The notes beneath the pieces were generated by a model. It made no database searches. It was not told where the DNA came from and saw nothing but the letters and a program-made list of their open reading frames with translations. Positions 23,122 to 34,145 of a stretch of 64,000 nucleotides of DNA are shown here, piece after piece. Every line of letters begins with the position of its first letter. The stretch's first letter is position 1. The stretch is from Turritopsis dohrnii (taxonomy: Eukaryota > Cnidaria > Hydrozoa > Anthoathecata > Oceaniidae): assembly GCA_027922465.2 (NCBI GenBank), contig BQMF02000423.1, forward strand, positions 186,001 through 250,000, given 5' to 3'. Made by a program: the position numbers and the translations under genes.

Positions 23122-24513
23122 TTAACCCCGAATATTTAGGGATAAATGTTTTTTTTTTGATTTTTTTGATTTTTTTTTGTAGGGGGGACGGAACCCTTTG
23201 TGGTCTCGCCCCCCATTTTTTTTCCACACCCAGAACGCGCGGTTAGACCGCGGTCCTGGGTGGGTTTTTCGATACTGGTTGAAATCTTTTCGGGTCACTA
23301 TAATGTAAGAACAAAAAATGATTAGTAATAATTTAAGATTTAATTATTAATAGGTATCAATTAAAGGAATTACCACATAGACAGATATACTATTGACGCT
23401 GAGAATTAATATCTCCAAGAACAAACTCAATTGAGTTTTAACAGAAATATTTGTGTTACTTACAGTGGGTAGCTTGTTTAGCTTCCTTTTGTTCTAAAAA
23501 AGACAGCGAGGCATTAATTAACGAAATTACCACATAGACAGATTAAAAATGTGCTATTAAGGCTGAGAATTATTATATCCAAGAATAAATTCAATTGATA
23601 TTTATCAGAAATTTTTGTATTAGGGAAAAAATCCTTACTCTCCGAATTTTGGGTAGATGTTGTTGCTATAATATAAAAGAGAAACAGTATAAATACTACG
23701 TCTGCCAAAGTGCATTCACAGATCAACAGACTAATACGATGTTTTATGTAAAACAATTTATAACTCACAACTGCTGGGATCTTTAGCATCTAAACAGAAA
23801 GAATATTAGTAAGAATATTTCAATAGTGAACATGATAAGAGGTAACATGTATTAGAGAAAGAATCCTTACTTCTCAAATTTTGAACAGAAGTTGTTACTA
23901 TAATGGTAATAAGAGAAACAGTATAAATCACTTCATCTGTCAAAGTTAAATACATGTATTTAAGTAAAATGTTAAAAAGGAAAATATCAAACCATTTTCT
24001 GCAGCATTCCCTATGAATAAAATATAATGAAATTACAATAACATGACTGATAAGCAAAACTTGGCTGAATGAAAATAAGAAGTTACCTTCCCCCAGTAGA
24101 CCCTTCTCTTCTGAAATGAAAGGAGTAATTTAACATTCACCAATAGTAATTCTAAATGACACTAATGGTATTCTATTGAAGCAATAATTCCTTTTACCTT
24201 TGGGTGTTATTTCATCATTCTCTAAAATATAGAAGGTATAAATAGTCTTTTCTTTTACATTATTATATTTACAGTTTTATTTTGAAAACTTACCAGGTTC
24301 TTGAACTCCATCATGAAGCACTAAAATAGAATACATACTCAAATGGATTTATACTGCATTTAATAATTCCAATATATTGGAAAGCTCTATATACTTACTG
24401 GCTTCATCAGTTACATTAGGACCTGAAATAAAACAGTGAAAAATTAATTTTGTATTCAAAAACAACAGTATAAAAACATATAAAAAGCATTTACCTTCAC
24501 GTGCCACTGCCAT
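23122..24513 (-). CDS. predicted 11-exon micro-exon gene in the Helitron
   Basis: Minus-strand exons: 24495-24513, 24399-24422, 24294-24320, 24198-24221, 24087-24110, 23993-24010, 23871-23897, 23769-23789, 23639-23665, 23464-23493, 23122-23297. All nine internal exons are 18-30 nt, multiples of three, and phase 1 at both sides. Each has an AG acceptor, nearly always T-rich, and a GT donor (mostly GTAAGT-like; the sixth, GTTTGA, is weak). Introns are 72-166 nt. The sum, 417 nt, gives one open frame of 138 residues. It starts MAVAREGPNVTDEA, is acidic, then Ser/Thr/Gln-rich, and ends strongly basic with Trp and Gly (RAFWVWKKNGGRDHKGF, then KKKSKKSKKK). An acceptor-like TTTTTTTAG lies 29 bases before the ATG. 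No family recognised. It could be a host gene captured by the Helitron or a Helitron accessory gene. Confidence 0.65.
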
Positions 24514-24689
24514 TTTTTTTTTTTATTATAATTTTTAGTTCACTAAAAAAAGAAACAACTTAGAATTAATTTTCACAAAGGTAAAAGGATGAATGCCCTG
24601 ACTTTTGGTTCATGGATGGTGCATGCAAGAACTTTTCATATAATTGTTATTGCCACAAACAAAATTAAGATGCAAGAGACGAATGCATG

Positions 24690-24765
24690 CACAACCCATG
24701 GTAACAGAGTACACGACGTGAACGTAAGTCATTGGGACTTGTACTCCGCCTAAAAAACAAACATA
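24690..24765 (-). other. segment conserved between Helitron copies
   Basis: After an acceptor-like GTTTTTTAG the minus strand reads GCGGAGTACAAGTCCCAATG and more. A close match lies in the Helitron fragment at about 47633-47685. It sits between the RepHel stop and the micro-exon gene. It may be a 3' UTR exon or processing signal; its role is unknown. Confidence 0.45.
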
Positions 24766-25143
24766 CAGAAATAAACTGTTTTTTAGGCAAAATAGTTAAG
24801 TAACTATAAATGCATATCTTTACATCCATATTCAGCATTGCAACAAAGAAAATGTCATTGAATTAACAAATTAACACTATAATATCAATCATTAACAGTT
24901 GAGCAACAGACACTATAGGAAAACTCATGACAGTATATACTACGATATAAAAGTCATGACGCTATAGAGGAAAAGCTGCTTTTAAACAACTGCAATGCAA
25001 ATCACTCCCAAATGAGTGACGATACGATCAATGTACAACCGGAAACTGATATTTTTACTTTTCCGGTATCTTTGAAACTCATAATCCAAATCCTTTGCAC
25101 ATACCAAGTATATAGATGAAAACAAAAGATATGCAGAATTAAG

Positions 25144-28100
25144 TTACTGTAATACTTGTGGAAAGACAACATTTTGAGTATACATCTTTCCATTGATATA
25201 ACCTTGTTTCCCAGTAGCAGCAACTTTGATTTTCACATTATCAAATGCCTTTGCTCTGGAACATGCTACATATAGTTGACCATGAGAAAAGCACGGTCTC
25301 TGCAAAAACAAACCAATTTTATCAAATGTTTGACCTTGACTCTTGTTAATAGTGAAAGAGTAGGCCAAACGGATAGGCAATTGTCTGCGTTTCAATATAA
25401 AAGGCATACCTGTATCTGAAGGTGACAGTTCAACCCTAGGTATGAAAATGATTTCTCCAACTGCTGACCCTGTCAAAACTTCAGCTTTAATGAAATTATG
25501 AGATAATTCACGAACAATCAAGCGGGTGCCATTACAGAGACCTTTTTTGATGTTCAGATTCCTCAAAAGCATAATAATAGCCCCAACTTTAAGTTTCAAA
25601 CAATGTGGAGGCATACCCGAAGGTGTTATGCTGTTCAGAAAATCAAGCGGATAATTTTGCCGCTCATCTTCATTGTCACATACCACTTCATCAGCACTGT
25701 AATAACAAACTGCCTCTCCTTGCAATCTTTCCAACACCTCATTGTTAATGATCAATGATTGCTCGTTTGTTGGTGTCAGAATGGCTGTTGAGGCGTATTC
25801 GTGAGGTTCCAATCCGTCATACATCACCGATATAATTGAAGTGTTGTGGGGAACAACGCAACAATCAGGGATTTCGATAGAACCCTTAGCCGGTTCATTT
25901 TGTTTTGTTGGCAGTTCACCATTACCAAGTTGTAATAACCAAGCACAGAATTCTTGTTCTTCCGGCCTGGCTCTCATGTTCTCAGTAAGTGAGTATTTTA
26001 CCACTGATGCCCATATAGCAGAACTTGTCAAGCAAACTTCAATAACATCAGTTGGCTTTGCTTTCTTCACAACTGGCAGACACTGACGAAAATCTCCACC
26101 CCATAAAAGTACCTTTCCACCAAAAAGTGCGTCACTGCCGCAAATGTCACGAAGCAGTCTGTCGATAGCATGAAAAATGTGCGTAGAAACCATTGTGGCT
26201 TCATCAATCAGAAACAGGTCAATACTGCGAAGGTATTCCGCATGTTTAGATGTCGGCGTTATGTTACATACACTGTTTTCTAAAACAGGAACAGGCAATT
26301 GAAATAAGGAATGCAATGTACAACCACCAAATAATAAAGTGGCTGCAATACCTGTGAATGCAGCAGTAGCAACTTTCCAACCTCTGGCTCTACATGCTGT
26401 AATAACATAGTTATATGTAAATGTTTTACCTGTGCCAGCTGGTCCATCCAGATAAAATAATGTTTCAAGTTGTGCTAAACCATTGCGCACATTTGAAACA
26501 GCAGACAAAATCGCATCTGCAACAACTAACTGCTGTTCGTTAAGCTGAGGCCTTACCTGCTGGGCCCTGTCAATGTAAATATTCACATCGACTTCTTCCT
26601 CAGGGATCTGCTGAACCAATTCTGGAAGATTAAATTGTGTTAACGACATACCAAATTGTTTTAGGACATTATCAATGTAACCCAAAAGCCTTTGCTCTGC
26701 TTGAGCAACAGCCAATGTTCGAGCGTAGTCCTCACACAGATGCCCCTTGAATGTATTCCACAACTCGAGAGGATTGGAGGGTTCGCAGTGTGTCAAAATC
26801 GTGACAAACAGTTGTCTAAGCTGTTGAGGCATCTGAAAGGTTGATGCTTCTTCCAATGTATTGTGCCACTCTTCGTCATCTTGTAGAAGAGCTCTGGCAG
26901 TACACGCTTCTCGGAATGTGTCGTAAACCACTCCATCAAAAGTACGCAGATATTCGAATAAAGTAGCGCCTGGAACATGCAGCAACAAAACTCGAAGGAA
27001 AAATCGTTCTCCTTCTGACGGTCGTGCATTATATAACCGAGCGACTATAGGCTTTAATGTTCTTTTTCGTTTTTGCCATTTTTTCTCTTTGCCATGGAAG
27101 ACATAATGATACGGAATATCTGAGTAAAGATACTGCCGAGCATCAGGATCTTCTACATTTAGTTTAAACCATGCTGTAAGGTGACTATCATTCAATGCCC
27201 CTTCAGCAGCTTCCTCTTCTTCGCCAGCTCTAAAATAAACTTGATGACGATCAGGTAAATGAACAGCTAATCGCTTAATAGTATGCGATTTTTCATGCAT
27301 AGAGAACTCAAATATTCTCCATAATGCTTCGGGCGCACTAACATATCGAGCATCCAGAAACGTTTTTATTTCGTCATGTTCCAAACGTTCATTAATCTCG
27401 ATATTAGCACGATCATGTCCTTTGTAAATGTATTTAAAGAGATACTTTACACTTTTGATTGTGGTACATGCTTCCAAATTGATATGAGCATTATACTTCT
27501 TGGACAACCACGGACAGTACGGAACTACCCATTGATTATCTAAGTCCACATTTCTTACTCTCACTGTACGGCCATTGTTACGTCTGCGATACAGTGGATA
27601 CCCATTTGCATTCATTTGGGTTGCTTCACAAAATCGTTTTGGGAAATCCTTGGTGCAGTTGCCATCATCTCCCATACAAACTGCATTAGGGTTAGCATTC
27701 CCACAGGGACCATGAATCATACATGACTTGATGATATTATGAAGTTCAGGTTCCTGTTCAGGATCTGGTATTTCAGCAGAAATTAAGCTGTCGATGTCAT
27801 CAGCATTACGCAGTTTATCCTCTTGTGCTAAATGGATAAGAATATGAGCATGAGGTAAAGAACGTTTCTGAAATTCAATAACATACAAATGGGAAATGGC
27901 TTTCCCCAAAACACCATTTTTATTAATGTCCTCCAAAAGTGCTTTTAATTTCAAATTGAAAACACGTGTAATCAAACCAGGACGATAATGTGCAGGCTCA
28001 TTATCTAAGTTTTCTGTGATTTCCTTCCATTTTGGATTACAGGTAAATGTGCAAAACAAATCCGGTTTGCCCATTTTAGTTACCATGGCCATAGCATCTT

Positions 28101-29654
28101 GATAATTCTGTTGCATGGCCCTTGGACCACCCTGAAAAGAAGAAGGAAGAATCACTGGTCTGCCTGCTTGAAGGCCACGGTTTTCTGCAACATTTTCAAG
28201 ATAATCAATGAGCCCTTGATATTGCTCAACCCGGAAATTACCCTGATTTCGACGAATGTAATTAAGACGGTCGGACTCAACTTTGCAGTAACAATCTTCA
28301 GCAAATTGTTGAAGTAATCTTTTACCTTTTAAGATGGGGCTAAAAGCATCTCTAAATGCAAATCTATAAGTATAATATTGCAACATGGTAGTACGACAAT
28401 GCTGGCCTGTTGCATATTCTGCTACATGAGGAATGTGAGAACTCCAACCCAACTCTCCTCTTGGAAAAAATACAGTATACACCATTGGATCAAGATTAGG
28501 TGAATGAACAGGCAAATCCTGCAATGGTCTATCTCGAGGGTAAACAACAATGTCTCGAGCCAATGGTGGTGCACCATCTTCACCAACTAAAACAGCAGCT
28601 ACTTCATCATGATGAGGTAGATTGTATCGACGCCTGTCACCACCACTTCTCAAGTGCATTCTAACCTGAAAATCAAAAGCAAATTATCAAAAGCAGTTGA
28701 AAGATCAGTCTTTAGTAAATATCTATTTCCACTTACCTCAGATGGGCGGCGATTTTGTTCATTTGCGCAACGCAGTTCCTCTGCTTCTACCTCACTCATG
28801 TGTTTATAAGCAGCTGCATAAGGACTCTCCCGTAAAATGATATCTTGCAAAGTTTGCATGACTTCCGGGGAGCAACCTTGATTTTCTGGTCTTGCCATTC
28901 GCTCGTTGAATGCATCCATACCATCATAAATATATAGTTGACCATATGATGGAGGAACACCCGGCGGTGGGTGTAAATTACCTGTTCGGTGACATACCTG
29001 GCCATTGATACGAAAAACTGGTGGACCACGACCTGGTGGTACAGCCAATTTCGCACCCATAGAAGCAAAAGCAACCGAACTGTTAAACTTTCGAATATTT
29101 TCTTGAAAGTTCTTTGCTTGATTGTTATCACCTACTAAAAGATCTTTAAGGTCATTAGGATAATAAATGTTATCTAAATGAACTTTACCATTGTGACAAC
29201 ACTTAAAATTAGTTTCCTCAGCAAACATCCTGGCACCACAAAACTGACAGACTTTGTCCATGGCACCAAGATAGTGTAGCTCAGGTAGTTGGTCTTGCCG
29301 AGCAACACGATGCAAGGGTTGATTAGCACGCCTAGCCCTCATGCGATGGACATTTGCATTTCGACGGGCTATTCTTTGACCGTCACCTTCAATTTGACGA
29401 TACTGAACACGTCTTTCAGCATTATTGATTCGAAGTCGTTCATTTTCTGATGCGACATGCCGAATATCTGGTGGTTGAATATTAATGTTTTGCTGAAGCT
29501 GTTGCCGCCTTGCCTCAGCCACATCCTCATGTGCATGCCGACGCTGAATTACAGAGCGTATTTGCTGCTGATCAGGTGGCTGGAGCACAAACTGACCATT
29601 CCTAAAAACTGCTTGGAAGCCAGGAATAATATTAGTGCCTCTTATATTAAACAT
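25144..29654 (-). CDS. Helitron RepHel protein (HUH Rep endonuclease-PIF1 helicase)
   Basis: Two exons, 28737-29654 and 25144-28665, joined across a 71-base intron (GTAAGT...TTTTCAG) give 1479 residues with no damage. The first ATG (MFNIRGTNIIPG) follows an acceptor-like TTATTAG. The N-terminal zinc-binding motif is CQFCGARMF...CCHNGKVHL. The Helitron N domain and Rep core have the HUH pair in SLPHAHILIHL (near residue 579) and the tyrosines in VKYLFKYIYKGHD (near 714-720). The PIF1-type helicase shows Walker A DGPAGTGKT, Walker B LFLIDEATM, GGDFRQCLPVV, FTINKSQGQTF and LYVACSRA. Rep nicks and joins the ends and the helicase unwinds during rolling-circle transposition. It looks functional. 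Confidence 0.95.
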
Positions 29655-29699
29655 CACAGAGTTTAGAAACACTAATAACAAAAGAGAAAGAAATAGCTA

Positions 29700-30709
29700 C
29701 CAACTGTGAATAAACAGCACAAATCTAGGCAGAAGCATAAGGAAACTAATACAAAATAAAAAGAAATGTCGAAACTGTGATAATAATCTTCAACAAACCT
29801 TTCTATCTAAGAAGAACTAACTTCTTCTTTTGAAAATAAACTGGAAAAAACGAACCTGGAATGCAGATAAAAAACGTGTTAGAAGACAGAAAGAGCAATA
29901 GGTTTTAAACATAAACAAAGGATAAACAGTTCTTATAAACAAAGGATAAACAGTTCTTAGGAACGCTGGGGATAAACACGGAAAACCGCCGTAAAGTTTA
30001 CCATTTTTAAATTATTATGAAAACAAATAAAGAGATCTCACCTCGTTGACGTATATTTTGCAAGTATATATAAACAAAACCTGTCTCTCGATCATCAACA
30101 GGGCAGCAACCACAACAAACTGTACAAACAGAATGATCTATTTAAAAAAATAATCATCATGCATTATCCAGTAAGTAGCCTATTTTTAAATTTTAAACAA
30201 ACGGTTTACCTAAATCTTTGGAAAATACAAACAATGTATACAAACAATATATTGTTTCGCAAGCGTCCTTACTGGAAAATTAAAAATTAATTTGTTTATG
30301 TTCTGAACGAATTGGTTGCTATAGTTTGCCCGATTCTGGAAAACAATTTTGATTGGTTCAAAAGCATCACGTCAATCAAAACAATCAAAATAAATCAAAA
30401 TAAATGCGCATTGTATAGGTTTCCCGAAAGAAACGTCACACTTAGATGACGTATCATGTATACGTGTATGCTGATTACGTAACTTTAAAAAGTGTCTCTC
30501 GGCCTCTACGTAGTTTTATGCGCATTGTGTTGGTCTCCCGAAAGAAACGTCACACTTAGATTACGTAACATAAAAAAAGTGTCTCTCACCTCTACGTGGT
30601 TTTACGACGAAAAGGGAAAAAATAAGAAGGTTTTGACCGTGAGAAAAAAACAAATATATCACTCTCTAAAAGAAAAGTGGTATGCACAAAGCGAATTAGT
30701 ATATATAGA
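29700..30709 (-). promoter_or_regulatory. Helitron 5' non-coding region
   Basis: About 1 kb upstream of RepHel, with no ORF. It holds two tandem versions of a segment AAGTGTCTCTC.CCTCTACGT near 30488-30600 and the family box ATATATCACTCTCTAAAA next to the 5' terminus. Presumed promoter and 5' transposition signals; inferred from position. Confidence 0.45.
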
Positions 30710-31274
30710 CTAGTATCCCGGGTAAAAACTTTTTACCGAACTTTACTTCGAAAACATTAGGTCAAATCCACTATTTCCCGTGCACGTACCCCGTGACGAA
30801 AAAATAAATCATAGAATCGCAACTCAAAAGTGTACCCATGTTGTAGAGCTCGAAAAGCTGATCAAAAAAGTGTATGGGATCGTTTCGCCACGACCAACCG
30901 TTGCGGAGATATCGCTGATCAAAGATTTTGATGACGTCATATCCGCAGTACCAAATAAAATTTAGGCCCAAATGATGCGTCACCCGGTCACCCGTATCGC
31001 GGACCCCAAAAAACGTCAGTTATCCCTATTGGTTCTTGAGATATTTCCCCAAAACGTCGCGTTCGATTGGGGATGCAATGCAATGATTCCCCGCGATCAT
31101 AAAAAACTGACGTCAAATGATGCCACGTGCTTTTGGAATGATCGTGAAAAAAGTGTCTCTCGCCTCTACGTGGTTTTACGCGCACACAAGAGGATGATGA
31201 CCGTAATTTAAAACTAAATATGTCACTCTCTAAAATAAAAACCGGATGCACAATCGCGAATTAGTATAATAAGA
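30710..31274 (-). mobile_element. non-autonomous Helitron copy B
   Basis: Read on the minus strand it starts TCTTATTATACTAATTCGCG after an A and ends with hairpin GGTAAAAAGTTTTTACC and CTAG at 30710, which touches the TC of the autonomous Helitron. It is 565 bases, very similar to copy A throughout. No gene. Confidence 0.8.
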
Positions 31275-31525
31275 TTTATTTTTTACTGAATTGGAAATGC
31301 TTCTGTAGTCGTAACGTCAAATTTTGTTTGATGGTGAATTGACACCTTGATGAAGAAAAAGTGATTTATCCTCTTTTCTGTTATTCTTTTAGCCGCCAAA
31401 TTTTCCATGTTATTTTGAAATATAAAGAAAAGCATGTGTTTGAATTTTACTTACGTTTCCATGTTGACTTCGCTTTAAGCTACAATTTTTCGGTAGGGGG
31501 CCGGGTTTTTTTGGCCCACCCTGTA

Positions 31526-32390
31526 GCTATTACATGTTCTTAGCTGTTATTTCACAGATTAATGTCAAACAACTTACCAGACAAGATTTATCATCACTTA
31601 CACTGTTACAGTGTACAGTGCTGCAAGTTACTTAGCCTTTCCTATATATCATACGAGACTTACAAATCAATTGATCAAACAAGAAATCAATGGTGGTAAA
31701 AAAAGATATAAAACTCAGCAGCCATTTTGTCAAATAAAGACTCCTTAGAAAGCCAGATAAAGCATAATACCAATATAAGTTCTAGTTGCTTGCTCTGCCT
31801 TTGATAAAAACTTAGAACAATGTACATCTTGGATCTCTTTTACAAAACTGAAAAAGCTCTGCCAAGGAGACTGCCACCATGCTCAAGTACATAGATTTTT
31901 CTAAAAACGTTTTGTTTTTTTCCCCGAAAGTGAACAAGTTATTAGGAAGTAACGTTAAAGTTTGGATGGAAAAAATTCACTTTTCAGGAAAAATGAAATA
32001 ACTTAGAAATGACCCTTTTACAAAAAATAATAAAAAAGGGTTTTTACTCACATCTTCTGTGATTCTATCAAGAGTGGAATGAACGCTGGAAACTGAGTAG
32101 TTTTGTAAAGGAAGTCGCTTTTGTGAGGATGGGGTTGTACATTTTCCAAGCCTCCTAAATTGTTACTAGTATTCTAAATTTTCTAATAACATTAATACCA
32201 TTTGATAGCTTATAAAAAATGCTTTCCAATTTTGCAAACATTTTTTTCTTTGCATAAAAATTCCAATTTGCAATAATTACACTCATAACTATACTGTAGC
32301 CTTAACATTTACTGTTACATTACAAACAGCACCTATAATTTTCGACATTTGACTTTTAGGCATAATACCAGTTTTTTTAATAAAATGCGT
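31526..32390. other. no recognisable gene
   Basis: Right flank of the mariner element. Only short frames on both strands and no terminal repeats paired. Confidence 0.4.
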
Positions 32391-32930
32391 GTTGCAATTA
32401 AGGATTTTTCCAATCAATTCAAACACTCAATTTCGTTAGGTATTGGTTGACATGGCACAGCTTCCACAAATGCTGATGGCAAGTGACACAAACATACGTT
32501 TTCCCATTACAACTTGATAGGTCAGTAAACAGTGGGAAAAATTTATATTTGTGGCATTGCCTTTTAAACACATTCACTGTTCTATGATAAAGGGATCGGC
32601 TGCAAACAACACAGACATGGTATGGTCCCTGGTATATTTAAGCTTTAAATTTAGAAACACAATCTACATTTTCCTGATGACTCCTCAAAGCTTTTTTTCA
32701 TTTTATCATCATGTTTTGTCAATCCTATGCTTAATACATATGGAACACGCTTAGAATTTCTATTTTTAATTTTTGAAACTTCAGTAGATTTTCTTTTTCT
32801 ACATTGAGTATTTGGAGAATCTGCTGCATTTCTCTCTCTACATTTCTTTCCCTGCACTTAGTTTGTTCAACAATATTTTTCTTTCTATTCCAATCTTTGC
32901 CATCTTTGTCATTTTGAAGATTTTCCAAAA
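32391..32930 (-). pseudogene. DUF6570-like fragment
   Basis: The minus strand reads GPYHVCVVCSRSLYHRTVNV and then FPLFTDLSSCNGKTYVCVTCHQHLWK, with pairs of cysteines in CxxC knuckles. This layout (basic head, GPY.VCVVC, YVC.TC) is typical of the DUF6570 region found with PIF1-like helicases in mobile elements. Upstream frames (KRKSTEVSKIKNRNSKRV) fit the basic head. There are stops and a frameshift near 32420. Identification is from memory of the family. Confidence 0.5.
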
Positions 32931-33191
32931 TAACATCTTCAAGAACGTCTACACAGATGGTTTGTATTTGAAAAGGGACACAAACATTAGTTTGATCAAC
33001 ATAAATTTTAGTAATGTTGAGAAACCATCAGCAATTGACTGACCAAATATATCTTTACTGTGTGAATCAAACAAGAAAGTAACATTTCAAACCCTATCAC
33101 AGAAATGCAATATCCTTTGATAAAAAAAAATGGAAGCACTTCTGACTTGATCTTCTGAAGTTAAAAAGCCATAAAGATCTCCATTACTTAA

Positions 33192-34000
33192 AGGGATTCC
33201 TGCGTCCAAAATGATATTTTACTAATCAGACACAATCCATAAAACAAACCCAAAAACATAATTATTAAAATTTGCTTTCGTTTCGTTGTCCCTAAATAAC
33301 AAATTTCTTTCATGAAATTCTGGCCGCCATTACATGCTCGCTGCTTCTCTTCTTCGAATGATTTTTAAAAACTCGCTCCAAATCTCTTGAAACTTGTGAC
33401 GTAATAGGCAAGTAAGAAATTAATTACCGCCAGTGAAAGCCAGGTTATATTTCCAGCCCTGGTAGTAAAAATTACTTTCAGAAGACGCTGTTTATTAAAT
33501 TTCTTCATTTTTTCTTCACCACTGCCTCGTGTAAAAACATGCACAATTTAAAAAACATTTTCTTCTGAAAAACCAAGAAAATAATAAACATTTCATCATC
33601 GCGGTACTCCATCGCAAGATCTTAAACATGTTTCCCGACGTTAGCTTGGCTTTATTATGGAAACTGCTGATGGAGAGTAAGAATTTTAAACCAAGTTTGT
33701 AAAAAATACTTGAAGATAGCTTATTATCCCGAATTAATGTTTCTTGTATATAACATTATTGTGGCCAACTTTGACTATACCTACTTATTTCGTCACAAAC
33801 AATTTGAGGTCTGGAGCGACAATAGCGAATCGAGTCGAGAAGATAAGCAAAGATGGCAGTGAAGAGAGTGGGAAGCTTGTGTTTTGAGTGAAGGATATTA
33901 TGAAATCTCTTCACATTTGGTATAAATGTTTAACAAAACTTTGTTTCTCGGCATAATTACTGTTTATTGCTTGAATATCATTTTGGACGCAGGAATCCCT
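33192..34000. mobile_element. TTAA-flanked MITE (Kolobok- or piggyBac-type)
   Basis: AGGGATTCCTGCGTCCAAAA at the left pairs with TTTTGGACGCAGGAATCCCT at the right, and TTAA stands outside each end (33188-33191 and 34001-34004). It is 809 bases with no ORF. TTAA with an AGGG start suits Kolobok better than piggyBac. Confidence 0.8.
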
Positions 34001-34145
34001 TTAACAAGCTACATCCATTATTTAAGAATCTTAACAACATATGACCAGCAATATATGATAATATCGATAAAGCTATTGAGTTGAAGGATGTGGATGTGAA
34101 CTGAGCGAAAAAGTCCCTGAATAAAGTTAAGAAGCTTATTTTTAA

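Larger units (their letters stand above)
20960..30709 (-). mobile_element. autonomous Helitron (9.75 kb)
   Basis: The 5' end on the minus strand is TCTATATATACTAATTCGCT at 30709, and the 3' end is hairpin CCGTAAAAAATTTTTACACGG then GATACTAG at 20960. It carries a complete RepHel gene (25144-29654) and, between that gene and the 3' end on the same strand, a predicted micro-exon gene (23122-24513). It is flanked without spacer by copies A and B. Confidence 0.85.
3242..31523 (+). mobile_element. Tc1/mariner-type element (maT-like), host of the main nest
   Basis: The left end CAGGGTGGGCCAAAAAAACC and the right end GGTTTTTTTGGCCCACCCTG are perfect inverted repeats, matching for about 30 bases. 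TA lies outside each end (3240-3241 and 31524-31525), the obligatory Tc1/mariner target. The pieces belonging to this element are 3242-3561, 19128-20396 and 31275-31523, about 1.8 kb in total. A MULE splits it on the left and three Helitrons on the right. The transposase sits in the middle piece. Confidence 0.85.

Noticed and set aside
23150..23260. GC-rich hairpins suggesting a structured RNA or Helitron 3' end
   Set aside because: The stretch lies in the open final exon of the micro-exon gene, and the true Helitron 3' hairpin with CTAG is at 20960-20985. The local pairing is probably a by-product of the Arg/Gly/Pro-rich coding sequence.
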